The notes beneath the pieces were generated by a model. That model was given only the letters and a program-made list of their open reading frames with translations. It was not told where the DNA came from and did not search any database. The translations under genes and the position numbers were made by a program. A stretch of DNA of 47,462 nucleotides from Sulfurovum sp. (GTDB lineage Bacteria; Campylobacterota; Campylobacteria; Campylobacterales; Sulfurovaceae), in contig JALSUP010000004.1 of the NCBI GenBank assembly GCA_027071315.1, forward strand, positions 1 to 47,462. The letters run 5' to 3'. Positions 7,388 through 16,256 of this stretch are shown here, in pieces. The first letter of the stretch is position 1. Every line of letters starts with the position of its first letter.

Positions 7388-8395
7388 GTGATCAAAATAA
7401 TTTTAAGTATGTTTGTTTTATTGGCTTCGCTCTCTGCCGAAGAGGTGAATATCTACACACACCGGCACTATCCGTCCGATGAGATCCTGTTTGAAAAGTT
7501 TACGGCAAAAACCGGTATTAAAGTGAATGTCGTGCAGGCCAACTCCGACCAGATCATGAAGAGACTGGAGGAGGAGGGAAAATACTCTCCTGCGGATCTT
7601 CTGCTGACCGTCGATGCGGGCAGACTCTATTATGCGAAACAGAAAGGTCTCTTTCAGCCTATTCACTCCAAATTCCTCGAATCGGTCATCCCTGCGCACC
7701 TGAGAGACAAGGAGGGGTACTGGTTCGGTGTGACCAAGCGTGCCAGAGTACTTGTCTACAACCTTGACACGGTAGACCCCAAAACACTGTCAACCTATGA
7801 AGCACTGACCGACAAAAAGTACAGAGGTGCCATTTTGACACAGACCTCTGCCAACATCTATAACCAGTCCCTGCTGGCTTCTTTCATTGCCCACAAAGGT
7901 AGAGAAGCGGCGAAAGCCTGGGCACAGGGTATCAAAGACAATTTTGCCCGAAAACCGACAGGCAGCGACCGTGACCAGATGAGAGCCTTGGCTGCAGGTA
8001 TGGCTAAAGTGGCGATCGTCAACACCTATTATGTGGGTCAGTTGATGCACTCCAAAAACTTCAGTGACAAAGCAGTCGCAGAGATGATAGGCATCTTTTT
8101 CCCGAACCAGGATGAAAATGAGAGAGGTGCACACATCAATGTTTCTGGCATAGGCGTGACCAAATATGCCAAACACAAAGAAAATGCCATTAAATTTATA
8201 GAATTTTTATGTTCGGAAGAGGCGCAAAAGGTCTTCACCTCGGTCAATTATGAGTATCCGGCCAATAAAAATGTGGCCCCCTCAAAACTCCTGCAGACCT
8301 GGGGTGCGTTCAAGGAAGATCAAATCGATCTCTCCCTGCTGGGTAAGTACAATGCCGAAGCGGTTCAGATATTTAACGAAGTAGGATGGCTCTAA
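7388..8395 (+). CDS. fbpA: Ferric iron ABC transporter, periplasmic binding protein
   Basis: A protein of about 335 residues of the FbpA/FutA class (extracellular solute-binding family 1). I choose GTG at 7388 over the ATG 39 bases upstream because GAAGGA lies six bases before it and the signal peptide then starts at residue 1 (cleavage near residue 18, SLSA). The mature N-terminus (EVNIYTHRHYPSD) is typical of these proteins, and the NTYYVG segment near residue 212 supplies the tyrosine pair that binds Fe(III). It is followed one base later by the permease gene and then the ATPase gene, forming a full importer. Confidence 0.88.
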   Translation: MIKIILSMFVLLASLSAEEVNIYTHRHYPSDEILFEKFTAKTGIKVNVVQANSDQIMKRLEEEGKYSPADLLLTVDAGRLYYAKQKGLFQPIHSKFLESVIPAHLRDKEGYWFGVTKRARVLVYNLDTVDPKTLSTYEALTDKKYRGAILTQTSANIYNQSLLASFIAHKGREAAKAWAQGIKDNFARKPTGSDRDQMRALAAGMAKVAIVNTYYVGQLMHSKNFSDKAVAEMIGIFFPNQDENERGAHINVSGIGVTKYAKHKENAIKFIEFLCSEEAQKVFTSVNYEYPANKNVAPSKLLQTWGAFKEDQIDLSLLGKYNAEAVQIFNEVGWL

Positions 8396-8396
8396 A

Positions 8397-9974
8397 ATGC
8401 TGAACCGCTGGTCCATTGTTTCATACATTATCACTTTTATCATTTTAATGCCTATCATTCTGGTGGTCAACCATGCCATGGGAAGTGATTCGCAAACATT
8501 GATACACCTCAAAGAGACGGTACTGACAGGGTATGTGACCGATACACTGACCGTGGTCATCTCCGTTGCTGTCGTCACGCTGATACTCGGTGTAGGGGCT
8601 GCCTATATCACTACCTTTTATGATTTCAGGTTTGCAGGCTTTTTTGTCTTTGCACTGGCACTGCCCTTTACCATCCCGACCTATATCATGGGCTACATTT
8701 ACTCCGATATCTTCGGCTACTTCAACCATTTCCATCTTTTTCTGCGCTCGCTTGGCATCAAAGAGTATTTTAACGTTCTCAATATCTATTCGGTGATCAT
8801 CGTGATGAGTCTGGCGCTTTACCCTTACGTCTATCTCATTGTCAAAGCCTCCTTCGAAAAGAGCAAAAGTGCCTTGCTCAATCCGGCACTCTCTTTGGGA
8901 AGCTCACACAAAAGAGTCTTTTTCAAGATCATTCTTCCTCTCTCCCGTCCCGCTATCATCGGTGCGCTTGCGCTGGTGATGATGGAGAGTATCAGCGAAT
9001 ACGGCGTGACCGAGTATTACAACATCAAGACCCTCACACCGGTGATCTTCAATACCTGGTTCGGACTGCATGACTCCAGGTCTGCAGCCTACCTTGCCGT
9101 CATTGCCATGGTTATGGTGCTGGTTGTATTAAGCATTGAAAAGCTCAGCCGTGGGAAAGCCAGCTATAGCATTGAAGAGAGCAGTAAAAAGGTGCAGAAA
9201 GAGCGCTTGAGAGGGTACAAACTCTACCTGACCTACTTCCTGCTCTCCCTGCCTGTGATCTTCGGTTTTATCATTCCCATACTCTGGATCGGCGTTTACT
9301 CCTATGAGTATGCGGCACATCTCCTCGATGCCAAGTTCATCACTGCACTGACGAACAGTTTTGTCACCTCCGCGTTAAGTGCCTCTGTCATTATGACCCT
9401 GGCATTTTTCATCGGCTACACAAGCCGCATTTTTCCCGTGACCGCCAACCAGACCCTCTCCAGGCTCATCTCTCTTGGTTTTACGCTTCCCGGAGCGGTG
9501 ATCGCCATCGGTATCATCATGTATTTTGCCGATACGGACAGATGGCTGATAGAGCACTACGTGACCACCGGTCTGCTACTGAGCGGTTCACTCTTTACGC
9601 TCATCTTTGGCTATATCGTCCGTTTTACCGCCATTGGTATACAGAGTGTCGATGCGACCTTTGCACGTATCAGCATCAATCTGAATAAAACGTCACGCTC
9701 ACTGGGATACAACTATTTCAAGACCATGCTGAAGGTGGAACTCCCTCTGATGAAGAATACACTGCTCTTCGGCTTTATACTGGTCTTCATCTCAACCATC
9801 AAGGAGCTGCCTTTGACACTGGTACTGCGCCCGTTCAATTACGAAACCCTGGCAACCAAAACCTACACCCTGGCTAATGCACAAATGTTACAGGAGACCT
9901 CCATCTATGCACTCTGTATTGTGCTGGTCTCACTGATCCCCCTATCTATTTTACTATTGAAGAGGCTGAGATGA
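8397..9974 (+). CDS. fbpB: Ferric iron ABC transporter, fused double permease
   Basis: A 525-residue inner-membrane protein with about twelve helices in two homologous halves. Each half carries the cytoplasmic coupling loop seen in binding-protein-dependent permeases: around residues 160-185 (LSLGSSHKRVFFKIILPLSRP) and 425-455 (LGYNYFKTMLKVELPLMKN). The double-length FbpB architecture is standard for this importer class. It starts one base after the binding-protein stop and overlaps the ATPase start by four bases (ATGA), so translation is coupled. Confidence 0.88.
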   Translation: MLNRWSIVSYIITFIILMPIILVVNHAMGSDSQTLIHLKETVLTGYVTDTLTVVISVAVVTLILGVGAAYITTFYDFRFAGFFVFALALPFTIPTYIMGYIYSDIFGYFNHFHLFLRSLGIKEYFNVLNIYSVIIVMSLALYPYVYLIVKASFEKSKSALLNPALSLGSSHKRVFFKIILPLSRPAIIGALALVMMESISEYGVTEYYNIKTLTPVIFNTWFGLHDSRSAAYLAVIAMVMVLVVLSIEKLSRGKASYSIEESSKKVQKERLRGYKLYLTYFLLSLPVIFGFIIPILWIGVYSYEYAAHLLDAKFITALTNSFVTSALSASVIMTLAFFIGYTSRIFPVTANQTLSRLISLGFTLPGAVIAIGIIMYFADTDRWLIEHYVTTGLLLSGSLFTLIFGYIVRFTAIGIQSVDATFARISINLNKTSRSLGYNYFKTMLKVELPLMKNTLLFGFILVFISTIKELPLTLVLRPFNYETLATKTYTLANAQMLQETSIYALCIVLVSLIPLSILLLKRLR

Positions 9975-10900
9975 TCTTAGAATTAAAACAACTGAACAAA
10001 CGTTTTGACAAACCTGTCTTAAAAGAGATCGACCTGGATGTAAAGCAGGGAGAGATCATTTCAATACTGGGAAAAAGCGGCAGCGGAAAATCGACGCTCC
10101 TCAATGTCATTGCCGGTTTTGAAAAAGCGGACAGCGGCTCGCTGCAGATCAACGGGCAGATCATCTTCGATAAAAAGAAAAATATGGCACCGCAGGAGCG
10201 AAAGATCGGTTTTGTCTTTCAGAACTATGCCCTTTTTCCCCACCTGAATGTGGAGAAGAACCTGCTCTTCGGGGTAAAAGAGAGAAAAAAGAGAAAGACC
10301 ATCGTTAAAGAACTTCTGGAGATGATCGAACTCGAGGGTTATGAAAAGAAGTATCCCCATGAACTGAGCGGCGGAGAGCAGCAGCGTGTGAGCATTGCCC
10401 GGGTACTGGCCACCGACCCGGACATTCTTTTACTCGATGAACCCTTTTCAAGTGTCGATACACTTCTGAAACAAGAGATAGAAAAAGAGCTCCTGGCACT
10501 CATAAAAAAGAGTGGCAAAACGGCGATATTCGTCACACATGACCCCAAAGAGGCAATGGCCATTTCCGACAGGATTGCCTTTTTGGAAAATGCCGAGATC
10601 ATCCAGTACGATACGCCGCAAAACATCTATTATCATCCCAAGTCACATTCACTGGCATCTTTTTTCGGTGTGGCCAATTTCATTGAAGAGAAGTGTTACC
10701 GGCTCAGTCAGATCACGCTGCATAAAGAGTCAGGTATGTATCCTGTAAGCGTAGAGCAGAGCATCTTCAGAGGAGAGTATTATGAACTGTATATTAGCGT
10801 TGAGGTTGATGGAAAAGAGTATCCGTTCACGGTCTTCGACTACGATGCTTTTCATAAAGAAAAGACTTTTTTTCTCTCTTTGGGTCAGAAGAAATTTTAA
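9971..10900 (+). CDS. fbpC: Ferric iron ABC transporter, ATPase
   Basis: A 309-residue ABC ATPase with Walker A GKSGSGKST (34-42), Q-loop FVFQNYALFPH (81-91), signature LSGGEQQR (132-139), Walker B DILLLDEP (151-158) and a switch histidine in THDPKEA. A C-terminal extension of about 80 residues is short for the regulatory domain of FbpC or PotA-type ATPases. It overlaps the permease gene by four bases and ends the operon. The order binding protein, permease, ATPase matches fbpABC; iron as substrate is inferred from family and neighbours. Confidence 0.87.
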   Translation: MILELKQLNKRFDKPVLKEIDLDVKQGEIISILGKSGSGKSTLLNVIAGFEKADSGSLQINGQIIFDKKKNMAPQERKIGFVFQNYALFPHLNVEKNLLFGVKERKKRKTIVKELLEMIELEGYEKKYPHELSGGEQQRVSIARVLATDPDILLLDEPFSSVDTLLKQEIEKELLALIKKSGKTAIFVTHDPKEAMAISDRIAFLENAEIIQYDTPQNIYYHPKSHSLASFFGVANFIEEKCYRLSQITLHKESGMYPVSVEQSIFRGEYYELYISVEVDGKEYPFTVFDYDAFHKEKTFFLSLGQKKF

Positions 10901-10962
10901 GTCAAATTTGTTAGTATACGGCACTGATAGAATGTGCATTTCAAAATTGTAAAGGAGCAAAG

Positions 10963-11403
10963 ATGAACAAAATGATCATAACGATTCTATTGCTGTTAAG
11001 CATCTCTGTCACTGCAAATGCAGTCGACAGCAGCATCGTGGCATCCCAAAAAGCATGTAACAAGGGCAATATGAGTGAATGTACCAAATTGGGTATTCTC
11101 TACCTTACTGCTGATGGTGTAAAAGAGAATCACCCCCTGGCCAGAAAACTATTCATCAAAGCGTGCAGAGAGTTTAACCTTAAAGGCTGTCACTATATGG
11201 GTTTGATGTATAAGCGTGGGGCCAATGGTGTCGAAAGAAATATTAAAAAAGCCAAAAAATACTTCGCTCATGCCTGTAAGAAGGGGTATGAAGCAAGTTG
11301 TGTGCAGTATCGTTTGATCAAAGAGAAACCTGAAGTGATCGGTTCAGGTAAAAATGTTGTGAATTCAGGTTATACCTATTCTCCTGAAATCTATGGCGGA
11401 TAA
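10963..11403 (+). CDS. Sel1-repeat, cysteine-rich secreted protein
   Basis: A 146-residue exported protein (signal peptide 1-20, ANA). Two to three Sel1-like repeats of about 36 residues follow, with paired cysteines (KACNKGNMSEC, KACREFNLKGC, HACKKGYEASC) spaced as in Helicobacter Hcp proteins, where each pair forms a disulfide across an alpha-alpha hairpin. Such proteins act as protein-binding scaffolds in the periplasm or outside the cell. AAAGGAG lies about 7 bases upstream. The next gene, 27 bases on, encodes a TPR protein, another helical repeat, so they may work together. No specific partner can be named. Confidence 0.82.
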   Translation: MNKMIITILLLLSISVTANAVDSSIVASQKACNKGNMSECTKLGILYLTADGVKENHPLARKLFIKACREFNLKGCHYMGLMYKRGANGVERNIKKAKKYFAHACKKGYEASCVQYRLIKEKPEVIGSGKNVVNSGYTYSPEIYGG

Positions 11404-11430
11404 ATACCCGAACAGGTTCAAGGAAAGTAA

Positions 11431-12165
11431 ATGAAGAAACTATTACTGAGTACCGTTTTATTGGGAATGATACAAGTCTCAGCCCATAATGAAAATTTTG
11501 ATCTTGCCGAAAAAGCGAAAGAGAGCGGTGATTATAAGAGTGCGATACGCTATACACTGCTGCAGTTGCATGAAGATATTAACTGTTACGGTGACAATTC
11601 CAAAGAAGCGGCCATCTCTTACGGTCAGCTGGGGTTTTATTCTGAAAAGATCGGAGCGTATGACAAAGCACTGGAGTATGACGGGAAACTTCTGAAGATA
11701 CAAAAGAAAACGTTACCCCGAAAAGCCCCTGCCACTGCCAAGACCTATAACAATATTGCCTCTGTCTACCTCAAACAGAAGAAGTATGGCAAGGCACTGG
11801 AAAATTACAATATTGCTTTGACCATGCAACAAAAAGTCTTAGGCAGGAACCATCCTGCTATGGCAACCACTTATCATAACATAGGCTCTGTCTATCGACA
11901 GATGAAAAAATACCCCGAAGCACTTGAAAATTATGAAAAAGCGTTAAAAATACGGGAAGAAGCCTTAGGTGAAAATGACCTTGCAACGGGTGCTGTCTGT
12001 AACAGTATCGGTCTGGTCTATTTTAAGCAGGGTAAGAAAAAAGAGGCACTGCAACAGTTGGAAAGAACCTTGAAAATACAGGAAAAAGCACTGGGTACAG
12101 AGCATGCTTCTACGAAGAAAACACAAAAAAATATTGATTATCTTAAAAAAAGTATGCTCAAATAA
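11431..12165 (+). CDS. Secreted tetratricopeptide-repeat protein
   Basis: A 244-residue protein with a signal peptide (residues 1-18) and about four TPR units of the Kinesin-light-chain type, about 42 residues each (AKTYNNIASVYLKQKKYGKA, TTYHNIGSVYRQMKKYPEA, VCNSIGLVYFKQGKKKEA). These 42-residue repeats serve protein-protein binding. AAGGAAAG lies 4-6 bases before the ATG. It is probably co-transcribed with the Sel1 gene. Function beyond scaffolding is unknown. Confidence 0.82.
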   Translation: MKKLLLSTVLLGMIQVSAHNENFDLAEKAKESGDYKSAIRYTLLQLHEDINCYGDNSKEAAISYGQLGFYSEKIGAYDKALEYDGKLLKIQKKTLPRKAPATAKTYNNIASVYLKQKKYGKALENYNIALTMQQKVLGRNHPAMATTYHNIGSVYRQMKKYPEALENYEKALKIREEALGENDLATGAVCNSIGLVYFKQGKKKEALQQLERTLKIQEKALGTEHASTKKTQKNIDYLKKSMLK

Positions 12166-12231
12166 CCATCAGACAGCACCAGATCTTTTTGCTGCCGGGA
12201 TTTAGCAAATATGCTTTTATCAGCATTTAGC

Positions 12232-12237
12232 TATAAT
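12232..12237 (+). promoter_or_regulatory. -10 box very close to a start codon
   Basis: TATAAT only 13 bases before the ATG at 12251, so the predicted transcript would have a leader of about 5-7 bases or begin close to the alternative ATG at 12257. There is no strong ribosome binding site, which fits near-leaderless translation. Confidence 0.4.
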
Positions 12238-12250
12238 CAATGAAAAAAGA

Positions 12251-13048
12251 ATGACTATGAAACTGTTTTTACTCCTTTTGACACCTGTATTGATCTTTGC
12301 GAAAGTGCATTATGCGAAAGTGCAGCCTTATGACTCTGTGGTTCTAAAGTCTGCAGTCAGCGGACTGGTGGTGGATGTTGACCTTGATGCCGAGGGGACG
12401 ATGGTCACTTCCGGGAGAGTGATCCACATTGATGATGTCCTGGACAAAAGTAATCTTGAAGATACCAAAGAGAGTATCAAACTCCTGGATCAAATGCTGG
12501 GGATCAACCAGGAGATCGCTTCTTCTTTGTCGGGTACGGTGAAAAGACAGGAGGGATATTATAAACGTATCTCCAAACTTGCGACTGCTTCCAAAACACA
12601 AAAAGACAATGCTTACAATAGTTTTACTTCTGCAAAAACACAGTACCTGACAACCAAAGAGAAGATCGTCTCCTTGCAAAAACAGATACTCGACATGAAA
12701 TACAAAGCCACACAGCTTGAAGATACGCTGGTAAAAAAATCAATCATACTTGAAAATAAATACCTCTATAAGCTGATGGTCAGAGTAGGGGATTATGTGG
12801 CTCCGGGTGCGGCATTGGCTGAAATACAGGATGCGAGCAGAGCCAAGCTCGTACTCTACCTTGAGCCTGAAGAGTTAAGCGGTGTAGAGAAAAAGGCAGT
12901 CTTTATTGACGGTAAACGAACGGACTACAAGGTCAATAAAGTATGGCGTGTGGCAGATGAGAAGTTCATCTCATCCTATAGAGCGGAAATTTATATTCCC
13001 GCACCCGAAAATGCCTTTTCAAAATTACTCAAAGTGGAAGTGAAATAA
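12251..13048 (+). CDS. HlyD-like periplasmic adaptor protein
   Basis: A 265-residue exported protein (signal peptide about 1-17). It begins with a lipoyl-like beta half (VVLKSAVSGLVVDVDLDAEGTMV), has a coiled-coil helical hairpin around residues 75-155, and returns to the second lipoyl half (LYKLMVRVGDYVAPGAALAEI). This is the layout of membrane-fusion proteins of RND or HlyD-type exporters. No pump gene is adjacent; a TolC-like gene lies 4 kb downstream. The start could be ATG at 12251 or 12257. Its stop overlaps the ATG of the molybdopterin gene (TAATG), so the two are translationally coupled, an unexpected pairing. Confidence 0.68.
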   Translation: MTMKLFLLLLTPVLIFAKVHYAKVQPYDSVVLKSAVSGLVVDVDLDAEGTMVTSGRVIHIDDVLDKSNLEDTKESIKLLDQMLGINQEIASSLSGTVKRQEGYYKRISKLATASKTQKDNAYNSFTSAKTQYLTTKEKIVSLQKQILDMKYKATQLEDTLVKKSIILENKYLYKLMVRVGDYVAPGAALAEIQDASRAKLVLYLEPEELSGVEKKAVFIDGKRTDYKVNKVWRVADEKFISSYRAEIYIPAPENAFSKLLKVEVK

Positions 13049-14832
13049 TGAATACAGCATGTGGACTGGACTGTTATGATGCCTGTAAGATCATCGTAGA
13101 AGAGGGTGAAAACAAACTCAAAGGTGACAGTGAGCACCCTGCCGGTAATGGTGCACTCTGTGCCCTGCTCAACAAGCAGATGCCTGAGAGTGAACGTATA
13201 GAAAAGCCCCGTGTTGATGGTGTTGAAGTCAGTATGGATGAAGCAATGTCTGCTGTGGCTGAAGCCTTTAAAGAGAAGACATCTTTACTTTGGAGAGGCT
13301 CCGGTAATTTTGCTGTCATGCAGGAGGTCACTAATCTCTTTATGGAGAAGATAGACGGCAAGTTGACCCACGGTTCACTTTGTGATGCTGCGGGTGATGC
13401 CGGTATTGCCATGGGAAGAGGCCTTAACCGCTCTTTACCTCTGGAGCAGATAAAAGAGGCAGAAACTGTGGTGATCTGGGGACGGAATGTCACCGTGACC
13501 AATGCACATATGATGCCTTTTTTAGAGGGCAAAAATATTGTTGTGATCGACCCAGTTAAAACAGCCATTGCTAAAAAAGCAGATTATCATTTACAAATTC
13601 AACCGCGTACAGATTATTACATTGCTATTATGCTCTCACGTTTTGTTTTTATGGAAGATGGGCAAAATGATGAGTGGCTCGAAGCGTTCGCTCCGGAGCA
13701 TGAAGATTATTATGACTTTACGCGTGAGCACCGCATTAAACCTATTTTGGAGTATTGTGGAACTGACCTGGGGCAGATGGGACATGTGTTAAATTATATG
13801 CGCGACAAAAAGGTGGTCTTCCTTGTGGGTGCCGGTGTCCAGAAGTACTCCACAGGCCATGCCACGCTGCATGCCATTGACTCTCTGGCTGCCACACTGG
13901 GGCTTTTTGGGAAAGAGGGCTGCGGTGTACACTACCTTTCCAGTTCCAAGCTGGGTTTTGAAGATCCTTTTGAGGTCAAGTGCAAAACAGTTTCAAAAGT
14001 GACAACGAATTTTTCCGAATTTGATACAGTACTGGTTCAGGGTGGAAACCCTGCTGCGTCCATGCCTGACTCCAACCGTGTCAACAGAGAGCTTGATGAA
14101 GTGGAGAATCTGATCTACTTCGGACTCTATGAAAATGAAACTTCCAAAAAAGCAAAGATCATTATTCCTGCTAAGAACTTCTTTGAAAAAGAGGACCTGC
14201 GTTTGAGTTACGGGCATCAGTATATTGAAAAGATGCATAAAGTGTTTGATTCTGACATTGGTATTTCAGAATATGACTTTACGCAAAAACTCTTTGAACA
14301 CTTTGGTTTTGAGGGATTGGAAGCGGAACAGAACTATATTGACAAATGGTTGTCTCAATGCTCACAAAAAGAGGGACAGTACTGCTCTCCAGCACATGAG
14401 TCCATTCCTTATGAAGAGGGTTTTGGTGAAGAGGGTGATGATGAGTTTGAATTCATTGAAGATTATGACGATGACTTCATTAACACCAAACGTTTCACCA
14501 AAGTCCGTACCAGTAAAAAGAATAAAACGGAAGATGAACGTTTCTGGTTGCTCTCTCCCAAGTCTGCCAAGTCACTCAATACACAGTTTTTTAGAGACAA
14601 CAGAGTACAAATGCACTCCGATACAGGTTTTGAAGAGGGTAAAATGGTACGGGTCAGTTCTGAACACGGCGAGTATGAATTTGTCGTACATCTCAATGAC
14701 GATCTGCGTCACAACTGTGTGGTCATCACCAACAATACCCTGGGTGTGAATTATTTGACACCGTCCATTGTGAGTGAAGAGGGTGACAATGCCTGTTATC
14801 AGGAAGTCAAAGTAACAGTACACCGTATATGA
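13048..14832 (+). CDS. Molybdopterin oxidoreductase, short cytoplasmic form
   Basis: A 594-residue protein of the DMSO-reductase superfamily. Its N-terminus has Cys5, Cys9, Cys13 and Cys38, the C-x3-C-x3-C-x24-C pattern of a [4Fe-4S] cluster. There is no Tat or Sec signal, so it is cytoplasmic. Cys112 in HGSLCDAAG is a candidate metal ligand. The C-terminal molybdopterin dinucleotide-binding domain (FWLLSPKS, RVSSEHGE, NNTLGVNYLTPS) is present. An acidic insert near residues 456-478 (runs of Glu and Asp) sits just before that domain. At 594 residues it is short for a formate dehydrogenase; the substrate cannot be assigned. It is coupled to the adaptor upstream and the symporter downstream (ATGA overlap). 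Confidence 0.75.
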   Translation: MNTACGLDCYDACKIIVEEGENKLKGDSEHPAGNGALCALLNKQMPESERIEKPRVDGVEVSMDEAMSAVAEAFKEKTSLLWRGSGNFAVMQEVTNLFMEKIDGKLTHGSLCDAAGDAGIAMGRGLNRSLPLEQIKEAETVVIWGRNVTVTNAHMMPFLEGKNIVVIDPVKTAIAKKADYHLQIQPRTDYYIAIMLSRFVFMEDGQNDEWLEAFAPEHEDYYDFTREHRIKPILEYCGTDLGQMGHVLNYMRDKKVVFLVGAGVQKYSTGHATLHAIDSLAATLGLFGKEGCGVHYLSSSKLGFEDPFEVKCKTVSKVTTNFSEFDTVLVQGGNPAASMPDSNRVNRELDEVENLIYFGLYENETSKKAKIIIPAKNFFEKEDLRLSYGHQYIEKMHKVFDSDIGISEYDFTQKLFEHFGFEGLEAEQNYIDKWLSQCSQKEGQYCSPAHESIPYEEGFGEEGDDEFEFIEDYDDDFINTKRFTKVRTSKKNKTEDERFWLLSPKSAKSLNTQFFRDNRVQMHSDTGFEEGKMVRVSSEHGEYEFVVHLNDDLRHNCVVITNNTLGVNYLTPSIVSEEGDNACYQEVKVTVHRI

Positions 14833-16157
14833 AACAGAAAAATACCTTCAGTAAGATCGGATTTATCCTTGCTACGGCCGGTTCTGCTGTCGGTTTGGGA
14901 AATGTGATACGTTTCCCGTTTGTCATGGGTGAAAGCGGTGGTGGCGCTTTTTTCCTTATTTATATGATCTCTATTCTTTTCATGGGAGCATCCCTGATGC
15001 TCACAGAAATGTTTCTGGGACATCAGGGTAAGGCTGCCCCGGCAAGTACTTTTGAAAAACTTGCAACGCACAACAATACCCTATGGAAGAACATAGGGTG
15101 GGGTATCTCTTCTTTCTCCAATATCATCTTCTCTTACTATGTCATCCTTTTGGCGTGGATCGTTGCCTATATCTGGCTGAGTGCAAGTGGAGGACTCCCC
15201 CATACAGCAGCAGATGCCGATCAAATATTTACAAATGTACGGGGAGATATGCTTGCTACCTTTGTCTCCGGTGGACTTATATTTGCAGCTTCTTTTTATG
15301 TGGTTGCGAAGGGGGTTGTGAATGGTATTGAAAAATTAAACCTGATCCTTATGCCGGTGATACTCATCATCTTTACAGGTATGCTTCTCTATTCACTGAC
15401 CCTGGACGGCTTTTATGAGGCGGTGGTCTTCATGTTCCATATCGACTTTTCAAAGATCACGCTTCATGTACTGATCTCGGCCATTGGCATGAGTTTCTTT
15501 ACTCTTTCCCTTGGTACGGGTATTGTCCTGGCGTACAGTGCTTCGCTGCCGGAAGATGTGAACTTTGTACGCAGTATTGTTTACATTGTGCTGCTTGATA
15601 CCAGTATTGCCATTGTGTCGGGTCTGATGATCTTCTCGTTCCTTTTTACCTACAATGGCGACCCCTCTGCAGGTTTCGGCCTTGTATTCATTACCTTGAG
15701 TACGGTCTTCTCTAAACTGGGTGTCTGGGGAGAGATATTGGGGGTGGCATTTTTCACCTCTTTGCTTTTCGCAGGGATCACCTCTTCCGTTTCTATGATA
15801 GAACCGATGCTGAAAACGATACATATCCGTTTCAATGTTACCCGTGCCAAAGCAGCCGTGATACTCTCTGTACCCACAGCCATACTCTCCATATCGGTGG
15901 TACTCTCTTTTGGCGGTTACCTGGGTGACGGTGGCACTTTATTGGACAAACTTGACTATGTTCTCTCTAATGTACTGCTTCCGTTCGGTGCCTTGATGAC
16001 GACTGTTTTTTTAGGGTGGTTTGTCGAGAAAAAAAGGGTAGTGGCAGTCCTGCAGAAGCAATTGGGGCATTTTTTCTCCCTCTGGTACAGTATTGTAAAA
16101 TACATTGCACCCATCGCTCTGATATTGGTGCTCTTCTCTCTGATAGGGCTTATATAA
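14829..16157 (+). CDS. Sodium-dependent symporter, NSS/SNF family
   Basis: A 442-residue membrane protein with about eleven helices. The N-terminal signature (ATAGSAVGLGNVIRFPF, then GESGGGAFFLIY) is the sodium- and substrate-binding helix 1 region of the neurotransmitter:sodium symporter family, which in bacteria carries amino acids such as tryptophan, tyrosine or leucine. Bacterial members often have eleven helices, as here. It overlaps the molybdopterin enzyme gene by four bases. The functional link between transporter and enzyme is unknown, but the coupling suggests a shared substrate. Confidence 0.87.
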   Translation: MKQKNTFSKIGFILATAGSAVGLGNVIRFPFVMGESGGGAFFLIYMISILFMGASLMLTEMFLGHQGKAAPASTFEKLATHNNTLWKNIGWGISSFSNIIFSYYVILLAWIVAYIWLSASGGLPHTAADADQIFTNVRGDMLATFVSGGLIFAASFYVVAKGVVNGIEKLNLILMPVILIIFTGMLLYSLTLDGFYEAVVFMFHIDFSKITLHVLISAIGMSFFTLSLGTGIVLAYSASLPEDVNFVRSIVYIVLLDTSIAIVSGLMIFSFLFTYNGDPSAGFGLVFITLSTVFSKLGVWGEILGVAFFTSLLFAGITSSVSMIEPMLKTIHIRFNVTRAKAAVILSVPTAILSISVVLSFGGYLGDGGTLLDKLDYVLSNVLLPFGALMTTVFLGWFVEKKRVVAVLQKQLGHFFSLWYSIVKYIAPIALILVLFSLIGLI

Positions 16158-16180
16158 AATAAGCTTTCAAAACATTTTGC

Positions 16181-16186
16181 TATAAT
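16181..16186 (+). promoter_or_regulatory. argD -10 box
   Basis: TATAAT immediately before the 43-bp leader element. The transcript should start near 16193, giving a leader of about 64 bases. Confidence 0.55.
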
Positions 16187-16227
16187 TGAACCCTCTGATT
16201 AACCTAGACATTCACAATGGGTTCAAT
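16185..16227 (+). repeat. 43-bp leader element, copy A
   Basis: Begins ATTGAACCC and ends GGGTTCAAT, so the ends form a 9-bp inverted repeat around a 25-base centre (TCTGATTAACCTAGACATTC then ACAAT). A second copy, identical at 41 of 43 positions, lies at 20015-20057 on the other strand. Each copy starts at about +1 of a promoter and lies 27-29 bases before a start codon, pointing to a shared regulatory leader or operator. Confidence 0.75.
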
Positions 16228-16256
16228 AGTATGAATAAAATATGGGGATACAAAAT

